From assembly GCA_020722825.1 (NCBI GenBank), contig DYKC01000013.1, positions 1 to 14,154 on the forward strand: a stretch of 14,154 bases of DNA, written 5' to 3'. The first letter of the stretch is position 1; every line of letters begins with the position of its first letter. The position numbers and the translations under genes were made by a program. Shown in pieces: positions 1 to 6,672 of the stretch. Below the pieces are notes generated by a model that was not told where the DNA came from, did not search any database, and saw only the letters and a list, made by a program, of their open reading frames with translations. This stretch comes from Vermiphilus sp. GTDB taxonomy: Bacteria; Ratteibacteria; UBA8468; B48-G9; JAFGKM01.

Positions 1-77
1 ATGAAGTCATTAAACCTGCTGACTATTATCCCGAATTTTTTCCCTTTCGCATCCAGCACCGCCTCTTTTATCTTCAT
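1..77 (-). CDS. ribH: 6,7-dimethyl-8-ribityllumazine synthase, N-terminal fragment (cut by window edge)
   Basis: This is the beginning of lumazine synthase, which condenses 3,4-dihydroxy-2-butanone 4-phosphate with 5-amino-6-ribitylaminouracil in the penultimate step of riboflavin synthesis. Only 25 codons are inside the window. They read MKIKEAVLDAKGK, then KFGIIVSRFNDF, and the second part is the hallmark first strand of RibH (K-F-x-I-V-V-S-R-F-N-x-F). The ATG at 77 follows a strong Shine-Dalgarno, AAAGGAGGGG at 90-81, by three bases, which fixes the start. It is the last visible gene of the operon, downstream of ribBA. The rest of the roughly 150-residue protein lies beyond the left edge. 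The match is short but specific, and the position after ribBA is the usual one. Confidence 0.88.
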   Translation of the reverse strand, partial: MKIKEAVLDAKGKKFGIIVSRFNDF

Positions 78-139
78 TTTCCCCTCCTTTACTTCTCAAG
101 AGTTCTGCCAAATTTATCTTAAAATCCTCCATGCCCTCC

Positions 140-213
140 AAATCCTCCCTAACCCTCCTCAAAGGAGGGAATTAATATCCCCCCCTTTGAAAAAGGGGGA
201 TAAAGGGAGATTT
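140..213. repeat. Palindromic intergenic repeat between ribBA and ribH
   Basis: About 74 bp with imperfect inverted ends (AAATCCTCCCT at 140-150 against AGGGAGATTT at 204-213). Inside are two hairpins: CCCTCC-TCAAA-GGAGGG, and CCCCCTTT-GAA-AAAGGGGG. It begins 7 bp past the ribBA stop codon. The C-tract/G-tract design resembles dispersed MITE- or REP-like elements I recall from many environmental bacterial genomes. Assigning it to such a family is inference. In RNA it would make strong stems inside the operon message and might attenuate or stabilise it ahead of ribH. There is no T-run characteristic of an intrinsic terminator. Confidence 0.7.
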
Positions 214-220
214 TCCCATA

Positions 221-1438
221 CTACATTATATGCCCGAGTTTTGTCCTTTTGGTCTCAAGATACTTCTTTGAGTATCTTGTATATTTTATCACAATAGGTA
301 CCCTTCCCACTATTTTAATCCCATATCCTTCAAGTCCTATAACCTTTCTCGGGTTGTTCGTGAGAAGTTTTATCCTGGTAAGTCCGAGGTCTGCAAGTAT
401 CTGTGCACCTATCCCGTAGTCACGCAGGTCATCAGGAAAGCCGAGTCTCAGGTTTGCTTCAACAGTATCAAGACCTTTTTTTTCTTGCAGCGAATATGCC
501 TTCAGTTTGTTGACAAGTCCTATGCCCCTGCCTTCCTGCGGCAGGTAGACAAGAACCCCTCTTTTTTCATTCTCTATCATCTGCATCGCCTTGTGCAACT
601 GCTTGCCGCAGTCACATTTCAAAGAATGGAAGACGTCACCCGTCAGGCACTGCGAATGAACCCTCACAAGGATGCTGTCGTTCTTGCCTTTCAGTTTCAG
701 ACTGCCCTTTACCAGTGCAAGGTGATGGTTATACTCAATACTGTCTTCATATAGGATAAGTTTAAACATACCAAACTCTGTCGGTAGCGACACAGAGAGA
801 ACCTTTTTTACAAGTTTTTCTCTTTTTCTGCGGTATTCAATAAGGTCCTTTATGGTGATTATCTTCAGGTGGTGCTTTGCGGCAAATCTTAAAAGGTCCG
901 GAACCCTTGCCATTGTTCCGTCTTCTTTCATTATTTCGCACATAACCCCGGCCGGATAGAGACCGGATATCCTTGAAAGGTCCACCCCTGCTTCGGTATG
1001 TCCTGCCCTAATGAGCACCCCCCCATCCTTTGCCCTGATGGGAAAAATGTGCCCGGGCCTTGCAAGGTCTTCTGGACGGGTCTTTTTGTCTATGAGCAAC
1101 TTTATTGTTAATGCCCTGTCATGTGCCGAGATTCCAGTTGTTACGTTTTTTGCGGCATCAACAGAGACAGTGAAAGCGGTTTTATGCAGGGCGGTGTTGT
1201 CGGCTACCATCGGAGGAAGGTCCAGTTCCTTCATCCTTTCTGGCAAGAGCGCTATGCATATTAGTCCCCGTGCCTCTTTTGCCATAAAATTAATGGCTTG
1301 CGGAGTAACCTTTTCCGCCGCAATGACAAGGTCGCCTTCATTTTCTCTGTTCTCATCATCAACGACGATGACACAACGACCTTTTTTTATATCTTTAATC
1401 GCTTCCTCTATTGTATTGAAGGTTCTGGATTCACTCAT
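221..1438 (-). CDS. ribBA: Bifunctional 3,4-dihydroxy-2-butanone-4-phosphate synthase / GTP cyclohydrolase II
   Basis: This cytoplasmic enzyme supplies both branches of riboflavin synthesis: ribulose 5-phosphate to dihydroxybutanone phosphate (RibB half), and GTP to the diaminopyrimidine (RibA half). Residues 1-200 carry the RibB signature DDENRENEGD (27-36), the TGISAHDR loop and HTEAGVDL (147-154). Residues 200-405 carry the RibA zinc cysteines in HSQCLTGD and LKCDCG (C264, C275, C277), the YLPQEGRGIGL loop, and DYGIGAQIL and LLTNNPRK. All expected catalytic segments are present and the length (405 aa) is normal. I chose the ATG at 1438 because homologues begin with F-N-T-I-E-E-A-I close to the start. 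A GTG five codons upstream (1453) has a better-spaced purine-rich SD inside the end of ribE and is a real alternative. The gene lies 20 nt after ribE. Confidence 0.96.
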   Translation of the reverse strand: MSESRTFNTIEEAIKDIKKGRCVIVVDDENRENEGDLVIAAEKVTPQAINFMAKEARGLICIALLPERMKELDLPPMVADNTALHKTAFTVSVDAAKNVTTGISAHDRALTIKLLIDKKTRPEDLARPGHIFPIRAKDGGVLIRAGHTEAGVDLSRISGLYPAGVMCEIMKEDGTMARVPDLLRFAAKHHLKIITIKDLIEYRRKREKLVKKVLSVSLPTEFGMFKLILYEDSIEYNHHLALVKGSLKLKGKNDSILVRVHSQCLTGDVFHSLKCDCGKQLHKAMQMIENEKRGVLVYLPQEGRGIGLVNKLKAYSLQEKKGLDTVEANLRLGFPDDLRDYGIGAQILADLGLTRIKLLTNNPRKVIGLEGYGIKIVGRVPIVIKYTRYSKKYLETKRTKLGHIM

Positions 1439-1458
1439 TTTTATTTTTCCCACTCTTT

Positions 1459-2103
1459 TTATTCCTCTCCCCTGAGAGAAGAGAAAAACCGTGCAGATTT
1501 GTTAATTTTTGAGTTGCGCTCCTCAAGGAGTTTTTCAAGGTGTTTTGCCGCTATATCAGTTTCAACGTTAAGCATATCACCGTTTTTCCGGTATCTGAGA
1601 TTGGTGGTTTTCATTGTGTAGGGTATGATAAAAATTTTTATCTCTCCACCCTGCATCTCTGCAACGGTTAAAGAAAGTCCGTCAACACCTATGGAGCCGC
1701 GTTCAACCACATATCTCTCAAACCTTTCAGGTATGCAGAACCTGATTACTACATCATTTCCCTGTTTGTAAAAACTCTTCAGAGGCGTTTTGAAGTCAAT
1801 GTGCCCTGTCAGGATATGTCCTCCAATCCTGTCTGTTGTTTTGCGTGCCCGTTCAAGATTTACATGTGCGCCTAGTTTTGCATCCCCAAGGTTGGTTTCT
1901 CTTATCGTTTGCCTGCTGAGGGAAACGGTGAATGTCCTGTCTGTTGTCTTTTCAACTGTAAGGCATGTGCCGTTCACCGAGATGCTATCTCCTGACTTCA
2001 GGTCCTCAAAAACCCTGTCAGCAGCAATCTCCAGCACTGACAGCCCTGACACCGAAAATCTTCTTTTTATCGTTCCTGTCTCTTCAACAATTCCTGAAAA
2101 CAT
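1459..2103 (-). CDS. ribE: Riboflavin synthase, alpha subunit
   Basis: Riboflavin synthase dismutates two molecules of 6,7-dimethyl-8-ribityllumazine to riboflavin plus the pyrimidine precursor, usually as a trimer. The 214-residue protein has the expected tandem lumazine-binding barrels. The first opens with MFSGIVEETGTI and contains VNGTCLTV. The GGHILTGHID segment leads into the second, which contains IGVDGLSLTV. The length is typical of the family. The ATG at 2103 lies within the 3' end of ribD, overlapping by 37 nt, with a GGGG stretch about 6 nt upstream as a modest SD. This implies translational coupling to ribD. The stop is just ahead of ribBA. Nothing is missing or truncated. Confidence 0.96.
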   Translation of the reverse strand: MFSGIVEETGTIKRRFSVSGLSVLEIAADRVFEDLKSGDSISVNGTCLTVEKTTDRTFTVSLSRQTIRETNLGDAKLGAHVNLERARKTTDRIGGHILTGHIDFKTPLKSFYKQGNDVVIRFCIPERFERYVVERGSIGVDGLSLTVAEMQGGEIKIFIIPYTMKTTNLRYRKNGDMLNVETDIAAKHLEKLLEERNSKINKSARFFSSLRGEE

Positions 2104-3215
2104 GGTTTGCCCCGTATAAAAAAATCATCTCCCATCTTTTGTATCTCAAGGTCTTTAACCGTAACCGCCTCTGAGAATAATTCCCTGTTTTTACCGGTTA
2201 TTGATAAGAGCGAGTCTTTTCCGCCGAGAATTTTATTGCCGATAAATACCATTATCTCATCCGCCATCTTTTCATCCCAGAAGCAGGTAAGTGTCTCACT
2301 GCCTCCTTCAACCATAATGATTCCTATCTCCTTCTTATACAGCTTTTCAGCCAGGTTTTTTAAAGAAAACCTACCGCCGGAACAGGGCAATTTTATCACC
2401 TCTGAGTTTTCCCTTCCGGTTATTGCAGATATTTTTTCTTCCGGGATGTTGTCTGAAACTACCAGCAAAACCCTGCTGTTTACATTTTTCCACCAGTTTC
2501 CTTCAACTGGTGTTTTGAGAAGGGGGTCAAGTATTATTTTATAGTATCTCTTATGGCATAACAACTCCTTTTGAGTCTGAAAAGAGGGGGGTAGATAATC
2601 CAGTGAAGGGTTGTCCTGAAGGATGGTATTGATGCCTACAACTATACCGTCCACCTCAAAACGTTTTTTTTTAACAAAATTTCTTGTTTCTTCAGAGGTA
2701 ATCCACTTTGAATCGCCGTTATAGGTTGCTATTCTGCCATCAAGAGTCTGTGCCCATTTCAGCAGTATGTAAGGTCTTGTCTTTGTTATGTATGTAATAT
2801 AGGCAGAGTTTAGGTTTTCTGCCTCTTCCTGAAGAAATCCTGTTCTGACCTTCAGTCCGTTTTTTTCAAGTTCCTCAAACCCTTTTCCGTTTACCAGAGG
2901 ATTGGGGTCCTTCATTGCACAGATAACCTCCTTTATTCCCGCATTTATAATTGCTTCAGTGCAGGGGGGGGTCTTACCGTAGTGACAACAAGGTTCAAGG
3001 TTTACATACAGGGTTGCTCCTTTTGCTTTCTTCCCCGCCTCTTTCAGTGCCTCTATCTCTGCATGTGGAAGTCCAAACGCCTTGTGCCAGCCTCTACCAA
3101 GTATGTGGCTTCCCCTGGTGATGACCGCTCCGACCATAGGATTCGGACTTACCAGTCCCCTGCCTTTTTCTGCCAGTTTCAGGGTTTCTTTTATGAATTC
3201 TATGTGGTTTGTCAT
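2067..3215 (-). CDS. ribD: Bifunctional diaminohydroxyphosphoribosylaminopyrimidine deaminase / 5-amino-6-(5-phosphoribosylamino)uracil reductase
   Basis: RibD performs the second and third steps of the GTP branch of riboflavin synthesis. The N-terminal deaminase (about 1-145) shows the zinc site: H51 and E53 in HAEIEAL, with C76 and C85 in EPCCHYGKTPPC. The C-terminal reductase (about 146-382) shows LKWAQTLDGRIA, SKWITSEE, the IVVGINTILQDNP loop and a VEGGSETL motif. At 382 residues it matches full-length bifunctional RibD. Its ATG overlaps the stop of the upstream dehydrogenase as ATGA (3215-3212), so translation is probably coupled. Its 3' end runs 37 nt into ribE. No defects are seen. Confidence 0.96.
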   Translation of the reverse strand: MTNHIEFIKETLKLAEKGRGLVSPNPMVGAVITRGSHILGRGWHKAFGLPHAEIEALKEAGKKAKGATLYVNLEPCCHYGKTPPCTEAIINAGIKEVICAMKDPNPLVNGKGFEELEKNGLKVRTGFLQEEAENLNSAYITYITKTRPYILLKWAQTLDGRIATYNGDSKWITSEETRNFVKKKRFEVDGIVVGINTILQDNPSLDYLPPSFQTQKELLCHKRYYKIILDPLLKTPVEGNWWKNVNSRVLLVVSDNIPEEKISAITGRENSEVIKLPCSGGRFSLKNLAEKLYKKEIGIIMVEGGSETLTCFWDEKMADEIMVFIGNKILGGKDSLLSITGKNRELFSEAVTVKDLEIQKMGDDFFIRGKPCFQELLKRQER

Positions 3216-4264
3216 TTGCCTGTTTCAATTACACATTTAAGAACATCTCCGGATTTCACCATTTCAATCCCCTCAACTATTTTTTCCAGAGGCAGCACGC
3301 TGGAGATGAACCTGCCTGCGTCTATCTTTTTCTCTGATATAAGTTCCGCCGCCCTGATGTAGTCCCTTCTGTTTGAGGCAAAAGAGCCGAAAACGGAGAT
3401 TTCCTTATAGTGTATGATATTGGAATCTATGCTTATAACTGAGTTGTCTCTGGGCAGTCCGCCGAACATGCTTATCCTCCCCTTTGAACCAAGGATTTCA
3501 AGCCCCTCTGTCTGTGCCTGTTTTGCCGGACAGGCTGTTATAACAACATCGGCTCCATAATCGTTTGTGAGTCTGAGAACCTCATCCTTTATGCTTGTTT
3601 TTTTGGGGTCAAGCAATATCAGCCCTTCAAACTGTTTGCCAAACATTTCAAGCCTTTCATATGCGGGGTCAACCATAATTACCCGAGATGCTCCGGAGGA
3701 CATGGCAAGTGCCGCGTGCATAAAGCCTATCGGGCCCCCTCCGTAAATCACCACCGTATCACCCTTTTCAATATTCAGATAATTCTGCCCGTTTATAACA
3801 CAGGACAGGGGTTCTATCAAAGAGCCTTCTTTCATCGGTGTGTTGTTAGGCAGTTTGATTATTGCTTTCTGTTTTACGGCATCTGGAGGTACTATAAGGT
3901 ATTCTGCAAACCCGCCCGGATAAAAGTATCCTATTGCCCTTGTATCGGGACAGAGGTTGTATAAACCCTTACCACACATTTTACACTTCCCGCAGCCAAT
4001 GGAGGTGACTAGAGTAACCCTGTCTCCCTCTTTTATTTCAGGATATATGACGTCGCTTCCAATTCTATCCACAGTACCTGTTATTTCATGACCTATAACT
4101 GCCGGAGGTACAACCTTTTTGTGTCCGTAGAAGTATGTTCTCAGGTCCGTTCCGCATATGGCACAGTAGTTTACCTTTATCCGTACCTCGTCCTTTTTAC
4201 ACACAGGAGTTTCAATTTCTTCCACCCTTATATCCTTTATTCCATGATACACAGCCGCCTTCAT
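3212..4264 (-). CDS. Zinc-dependent medium-chain alcohol/polyol dehydrogenase
   Basis: An MDR-family oxidoreductase, closest in style to sorbitol/threonine-type dehydrogenases. Visible features are a GroES-like N-terminal domain with catalytic-zinc ligands C37 (CAICGTD), H59-E60 (GHE) and E151; a structural-zinc lobe with C91, C94, C97 and C105; and a nucleotide-binding GGGPIG at 175-180. The ORF extends upstream to 4303, but I start at 4264. There the protein begins MKAAVYHG as the family does, and an AAAGGAG SD sits five bases upstream, giving 350 residues, a standard length. It is the first gene of the riboflavin operon and shares an ATGA overlap with ribD. The substrate cannot be told from sequence. 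A link to flavin metabolism is suggested only by the coupling. Confidence 0.9.
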   Translation of the reverse strand: MKAAVYHGIKDIRVEEIETPVCKKDEVRIKVNYCAICGTDLRTYFYGHKKVVPPAVIGHEITGTVDRIGSDVIYPEIKEGDRVTLVTSIGCGKCKMCGKGLYNLCPDTRAIGYFYPGGFAEYLIVPPDAVKQKAIIKLPNNTPMKEGSLIEPLSCVINGQNYLNIEKGDTVVIYGGGPIGFMHAALAMSSGASRVIMVDPAYERLEMFGKQFEGLILLDPKKTSIKDEVLRLTNDYGADVVITACPAKQAQTEGLEILGSKGRISMFGGLPRDNSVISIDSNIIHYKEISVFGSFASNRRDYIRAAELISEKKIDAGRFISSVLPLEKIVEGIEMVKSGDVLKCVIETGK

Positions 4265-4269
4265 TATGT

Positions 4270-4276
4270 CTCCTTT
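4270..4276 (-). promoter_or_regulatory. Ribosome-binding site deciding the dehydrogenase start
   Basis: On the minus strand AAAGGAG lies five bases (ACATA) before the ATG at 4264. The more upstream in-frame start (4303) lies inside a palindromic repeat and has no comparable SD. Confidence 0.75.
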
Positions 4277-4330
4277 ACCCCGAACTTCCATTCCTTCGCC
4301 CATTTAGGGGAGAAGGTCAGGATGAGGGGT
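4277..4330. repeat. Degenerate palindromic repeat in the divergent intergenic region
   Basis: Imperfect inverted repeat. CCTTCGCCC (4293-4301) faces GGGGAGAAGG (4307-4316) across ATTTA, and the outer ends are ACCCC (4277-4281) and GGGGT (4326-4330). The right half, with GATGAGGGG, resembles a widespread dispersed element of the form CCTTCTCCCC-loop-GGGGAGAAGG that I recall from many genomes; here the left arm has decayed. It fills most of the 98-bp space between the dehydrogenase and the PLD gene and abuts the dehydrogenase SD. A repeat-family assignment is inference. Confidence 0.6.
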
Positions 4331-4347
4331 GCTTCTCTGTTTTGTGT

Positions 4348-4353
4348 TAAAAT
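4348..4353 (+). promoter_or_regulatory. Possible -10 box just upstream of the PLD-family start
   Basis: TAAAAT lies nine bases before the GTG at 4363. A transcript would then begin within a few bases of the start codon. The gene lacks a visible SD, so leaderless or nearly leaderless expression is plausible. No convincing -35 box is seen, so this is a weak call. Confidence 0.35.
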
Positions 4354-4362
4354 TATACCACC

Positions 4363-5280
4363 GTGAAAAGACTACTAAAACCTTTCCTTTTTTTCCTGTT
4401 GTTTATTTTTTGTTTGTATGCAGACCCTGCAGATATCTATTTTACTCCAAACAGGGAAACCGACCAAATAATTGTTAGCCTTCTTGAAGGTGCGAAGAAA
4501 TCCATCTATGTTGCCAGTTACACAATGTCATGGAAGAAGCTAACGGAAAAACTTGCCCTCAGGAGCCGAGATATAAAACTTAAAATCATGCTTGAGGATG
4601 AACCTCCTGCGGAATTTCCCCACGGCACCCTGAAGATAGATAAAAGACCTTCTCTTTTCCATGCCAAGTTTATCGTAATTGATGGACAGTTGGTATTTGT
4701 CGGTTCGGGCAACCTCACCGAAGGTAGCCTGCATCATGACCACAACAACTTTCTTCTCATTAAAAAGCCGGAGATAGCAGGGTTTTTCAATAAAAAGTTT
4801 CTTTCCCTGTGGGATAGTCGTGAATCGGAAGAATCTTATGCTGATGATAAGTTTCAGATATATTTTTCTCCAGAGAATGACTGTGAAGAGATAATAAGGA
4901 AGGTTATTTCCTCCGCTGTACATTCCATCCATTTTGCCCAGTACCACTTTACCTCTGAAAAGATAACCAAAGCAGTTATACGTAGAAAAATGGCAGGAGT
5001 GAAGGTTTACGGGATTGTTGAGCACTTGAATGTAGAGCCCTATTCTGCTTTTTATTCTCTCCGCGATTATGGTTGTGAGATGAGAAAGAGCAACCGTGCA
5101 GGATTTCTGCATGACAAGTTTTTTGTTGTTGACGGAAAGACCGTTATTACCGGTTCTTATAACCCTACCTCTTCTGCAAGATGCAATGTGGAATGCCTTG
5201 TCATTATTAAAGACAGGGAAATTGCCAGCAGGTTTATTAAAGAATGGAAGAAACTGTGGTGTTACTACAGCCTCCCCTGA
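4363..5280 (+). CDS. Exported phospholipase-D superfamily protein with two HKD motifs
   Basis: A 305-residue protein of the PLD/nuclease superfamily, whose members hydrolyse phosphodiester bonds in lipids or nucleic acids using two HxKxxxxD motifs. Both are intact: H100-K102-D107 in FHAKFIVIDG, followed by GSGNLT, and H250-K252-D257 in LHDKFFVVDG, followed by GSYNPTSS. The N-terminus (MKRLLKPFLFFLLFIFCLYA) is a basic start plus a hydrophobic run, so a signal peptide cut near residue 20 is likely; there is no lipobox cysteine. The small size and motif spacing are closer to the Nuc-type endonucleases than to large phospholipases, so a periplasmic nuclease is my preferred reading. The start is GTG with no SD. 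Its 3' end overlaps a small candidate membrane-protein gene. It is transcribed away from the riboflavin operon. Confidence 0.88.
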   Translation: MKRLLKPFLFFLLFIFCLYADPADIYFTPNRETDQIIVSLLEGAKKSIYVASYTMSWKKLTEKLALRSRDIKLKIMLEDEPPAEFPHGTLKIDKRPSLFHAKFIVIDGQLVFVGSGNLTEGSLHHDHNNFLLIKKPEIAGFFNKKFLSLWDSRESEESYADDKFQIYFSPENDCEEIIRKVISSAVHSIHFAQYHFTSEKITKAVIRRKMAGVKVYGIVEHLNVEPYSAFYSLRDYGCEMRKSNRAGFLHDKFFVVDGKTVITGSYNPTSSARCNVECLVIIKDREIASRFIKEWKKLWCYYSLP

Positions 5281-5408
5281 TATTGACAAGTAACTACTTT
5301 TGGAGTATTCTTTTTATAGTCACTTACGTAGGACTGGCGAGTGTTTACGTCTGTCTTGCTGCAAAAGAATCGTCTTTGAAAGGACGCTTTGGGAAGGTAA
5401 GCCGGTAG
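5244..5408 (+). CDS. Candidate small single-pass membrane protein (54 aa)
   Basis: An open frame too short for usual cut-offs begins with an ATG at 5244, inside the last 37 nt of the PLD-family gene and in another frame, and runs to a TAG at 5406-5408. Most of it lies outside that gene. Residues 18-40 (YFWSILFIVTYVGLASVYVC plus three small or hydrophobic residues) form one convincing transmembrane helix. The tail KESSLKGRFGKVSR is basic, as expected for a cytoplasmic end, so an N-out/C-in topology is likely. The SD is weak (TTAAAGA directly before the ATG); an in-frame TTG at 5283 could also start it. It resembles the size and layout of small respiratory or cytochrome-assembly subunits, but I recognise no family. 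Its reality rests on composition and on overlap coupling. Confidence 0.45.
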   Translation: MEETVVLLQPPLILTSNYFWSILFIVTYVGLASVYVCLAAKESSLKGRFGKVSR

Positions 5409-5474
5409 GAATATAAATCAAGAATCCCTCACAAGAAAGCATAGCATGCAGGGATGAAGGGGTAAAGGGTTTTT

Positions 5475-5690
5475 ATGGGGAAACTTAAGAATGAGATGAG
5501 GAAGGTGCACCGCAAAAAAATCGGGAAGGCAAAGGAGCGGCTGAAGGAGTTTGAAAAAGGGAAGGATTCCTATGAAAAACTTAACAGCGCTGCCAGAAGG
5601 ATTTTTTACAAAAGGCTGAAGGCAGGATATAAGTTTCCAGTCAGGCTTCGCTCATCAGTCGGGTCCGAAAAGACATCTGCTTCCGAGTAG
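5475..5690 (+). CDS. Small highly basic protein of unknown function (71 aa)
   Basis: The product begins MGKLKNEMRKVHRKKIGKAK and continues with KERLKEFEKGKDSYEKL and an RRIFYKRLKAGYK segment. It is dominated by Lys and Arg in the first 50 residues, predicted to be helical, with no signal peptide or membrane segment. The composition suggests binding to RNA, ribosomes or DNA, but I do not recognise a family. The ATG at 5475 is preceded by AAAGGG with five-base spacing, an acceptable SD. It lies 66 nt after the small membrane-protein frame and 17 nt before tRNA-Ser on the same strand, so it may share a transcript with the tRNA. It is probably a real gene; the function is open. Confidence 0.6.
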   Translation: MGKLKNEMRKVHRKKIGKAKERLKEFEKGKDSYEKLNSAARRIFYKRLKAGYKFPVRLRSSVGSEKTSASE

Positions 5691-5697
5691 GAAAAAT

Positions 5698-6081
5698 TTA
5701 CTTTTCAGGAGAGGTCGCATAGAGGCCGAGTGCGCGCGCTTGGAAAGCGCGTATCCGGAAACGGATCGTGGGTTCGACTCCCACCCTCTCCGTATCAGTG
5801 CCATTATATTTGTTTTTTAATTTCCTGTAAACGTCTTTTCTGTGTCCGATAGTCTCCATAAAAATCTCACTTTTCTCTGTTGTGTAAATTATCCGGTATT
5901 CTCCCGTTCTATAAGAAGAAAATTCTCCTTTCACGTCTCCAGTCAGCTTTTTGCCGGCAAAGGGATTGCTTCTCAGAACTTGAAGATTCTCTTTTACAGC
6001 GATTTTCACAGATATTATAACCGACAAAATTAAACTCATTAATCTGTCCAAATAATCTTTAGTAGACGGTGACCCAACCAC
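5698..6081 (-). pseudogene. Truncated RelE/ParE-family toxin reading on into antisense tRNA
   Basis: The frame contains the conserved C-terminal two-thirds of a RelE/ParE-type toxin (an mRNA interferase or gyrase-poison fold) at about 5809-6020. It shows LRSNPFAGKKLTGDVKG, the YRTGEYRIIY strand, and IGHRKDVY, the family's terminal signature. The usual N-terminal strand and first helix (about 20-25 residues) are absent. The frame there runs into the inverted end of a transposon remnant at 6018. At the other end there is no stop after RKLKNK; the frame continues through the antisense of tRNA-Ser to 5698, giving a meaningless tail. No antitoxin gene is adjacent. I read it as an inactivated toxin broken by the mobile element. 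An active odd-ended variant is less likely. Confidence 0.7.
5708..5792 (+). tRNA. tRNA-Ser(GGA)
   Basis: An 85-nt class II tRNA. The acceptor stem is GGAGAGG (5708-5714) against CCTCTCC (5785-5791) with discriminator G5792. The D stem is GCA/TGC. The anticodon stem is CGCGC/GCGCG around loop TTGGAAA, giving anticodon GGA (5742-5744), which reads UCC/UCU. A long variable arm (ATCCG-GAAA-CGGAT) identifies serine. The T arm is GTGGG-TTCGACT-CCCAC. The CCA end is not encoded (next bases TAT) and would be added after transcription. A reading frame on the opposite strand crosses the whole gene and is spurious in this part. Confidence 0.97.
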
Positions 6082-6646
6082 GGAACTCTGATCCGGCTCT
6101 GTAGTTTTCTCATACCCAAAAGAATTGGGGTGTTTACTCTCTTGCGTATTTTCACAGTAAATTCCTTCCCATCATACTCAACAATTCCTGGCATATCCAC
6201 AAAATTCCTGAATATTTTTCCTGCAAGACATTTTTCAAACATTGGTAAATTCTGGGCAAACAGATGATAGAAAGCATCGGCGATTATTGTCCATAAAAGG
6301 TCAAAGTGTATCCTTATTATCATTGGAGATGATAAACCATTGAGACTGAAGAAATCTACCAACTGGCTTAATTTGTTTTCATATACTCTAAATTTCGGTA
6401 GGTATCCTTCTTTTCCTTTCCTTGGCTCTCTTTTTACTTGAGGAAAAAGAATGTGTTGACCGGTTAAAAGTTTGCTGATAAGAGCCCGGAGCGAACCCGG
6501 CCTATATCTATAACGTTCCGCGATCTCTTCTACACTGCCTTCTTCAAATGCTACCGCCCTTACCACCTCATACTGCTTCTGCCGTAAGGTTAAGTTCTTA
6601 GTAAAAAAGTTTTTTAGTCTCATTCTCCCCCCTTGTTTTGTCGTTA
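6018..6646. mobile_element. Deletion-derivative transposon remnant with short inverted ends
   Basis: About 629 bp bounded by TAACCGACAAAAT read inward at 6018-6030 and TAACGACAAAA read inward on the other strand at 6646-6636. The two ends match over 11 bases with one inserted C. The element encloses a shortened transposase-like frame and cuts off the RelE/ParE homology exactly at its left end. Flanking TATTA (6013-6017) and AATTA (6647-6651) might be a worn target duplication but differ at one base, so this is not secure. The boundaries are inferred from the inverted match and the truncated neighbour. I could not assign an IS family. Confidence 0.55.
6039..6623 (-). pseudogene. Internally deleted transposase remnant
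   Basis: The 194-residue frame has a helix-turn-helix-like start (LTLRQKQYEVVRAVAFEEGS followed by VEEIAERYRYRPGSLRALI). The end resembles the C-terminal part of large DDE transposases: SSPMIIRIHFDLLWTIIADA, KIFRNFVDMPG, then a VKIRKRVNTPILL strand pair and RIRVPWLGHRLLKI. The central catalytic region, where such enzymes carry their acidic triad, is missing. The join appears to fall around residues 60-85. The protein therefore could bind but not transpose. The ATG at 6623 has a G-rich SD (AAGGGGGG) and no internal stops, so it could still be translated. The assignment rests on recalled family style, without a database match. Confidence 0.55.
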
Positions 6647-6672
6647 AATTATGACGCTTATAATAATTAATT

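Noticed and set aside
1..297. Plus-strand open frame at the left edge
   Set aside because: It runs antisense to ribH, the palindromic repeat and the end of ribBA, and shows no domain. The minus-strand genes explain the sequence.
1011..1475. Plus-strand frame of 154 codons
   Set aside because: It is a shadow of ribBA, with no recognisable domain, and the opposite strand carries all RibB motifs.
4540..5289. Long minus-strand frame of 249 codons
   Set aside because: It is antisense to the PLD-family gene, whose two intact HKD motifs and signal peptide show that the plus strand is coding.
5698..5792. Antisense coding over tRNA-Ser
   Set aside because: The peptide (with VGVEPTIRFRIR and QARALGLYA) is the well-known false product of reading tRNA-Ser backwards. 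It is only the run-on tail of the broken toxin frame.
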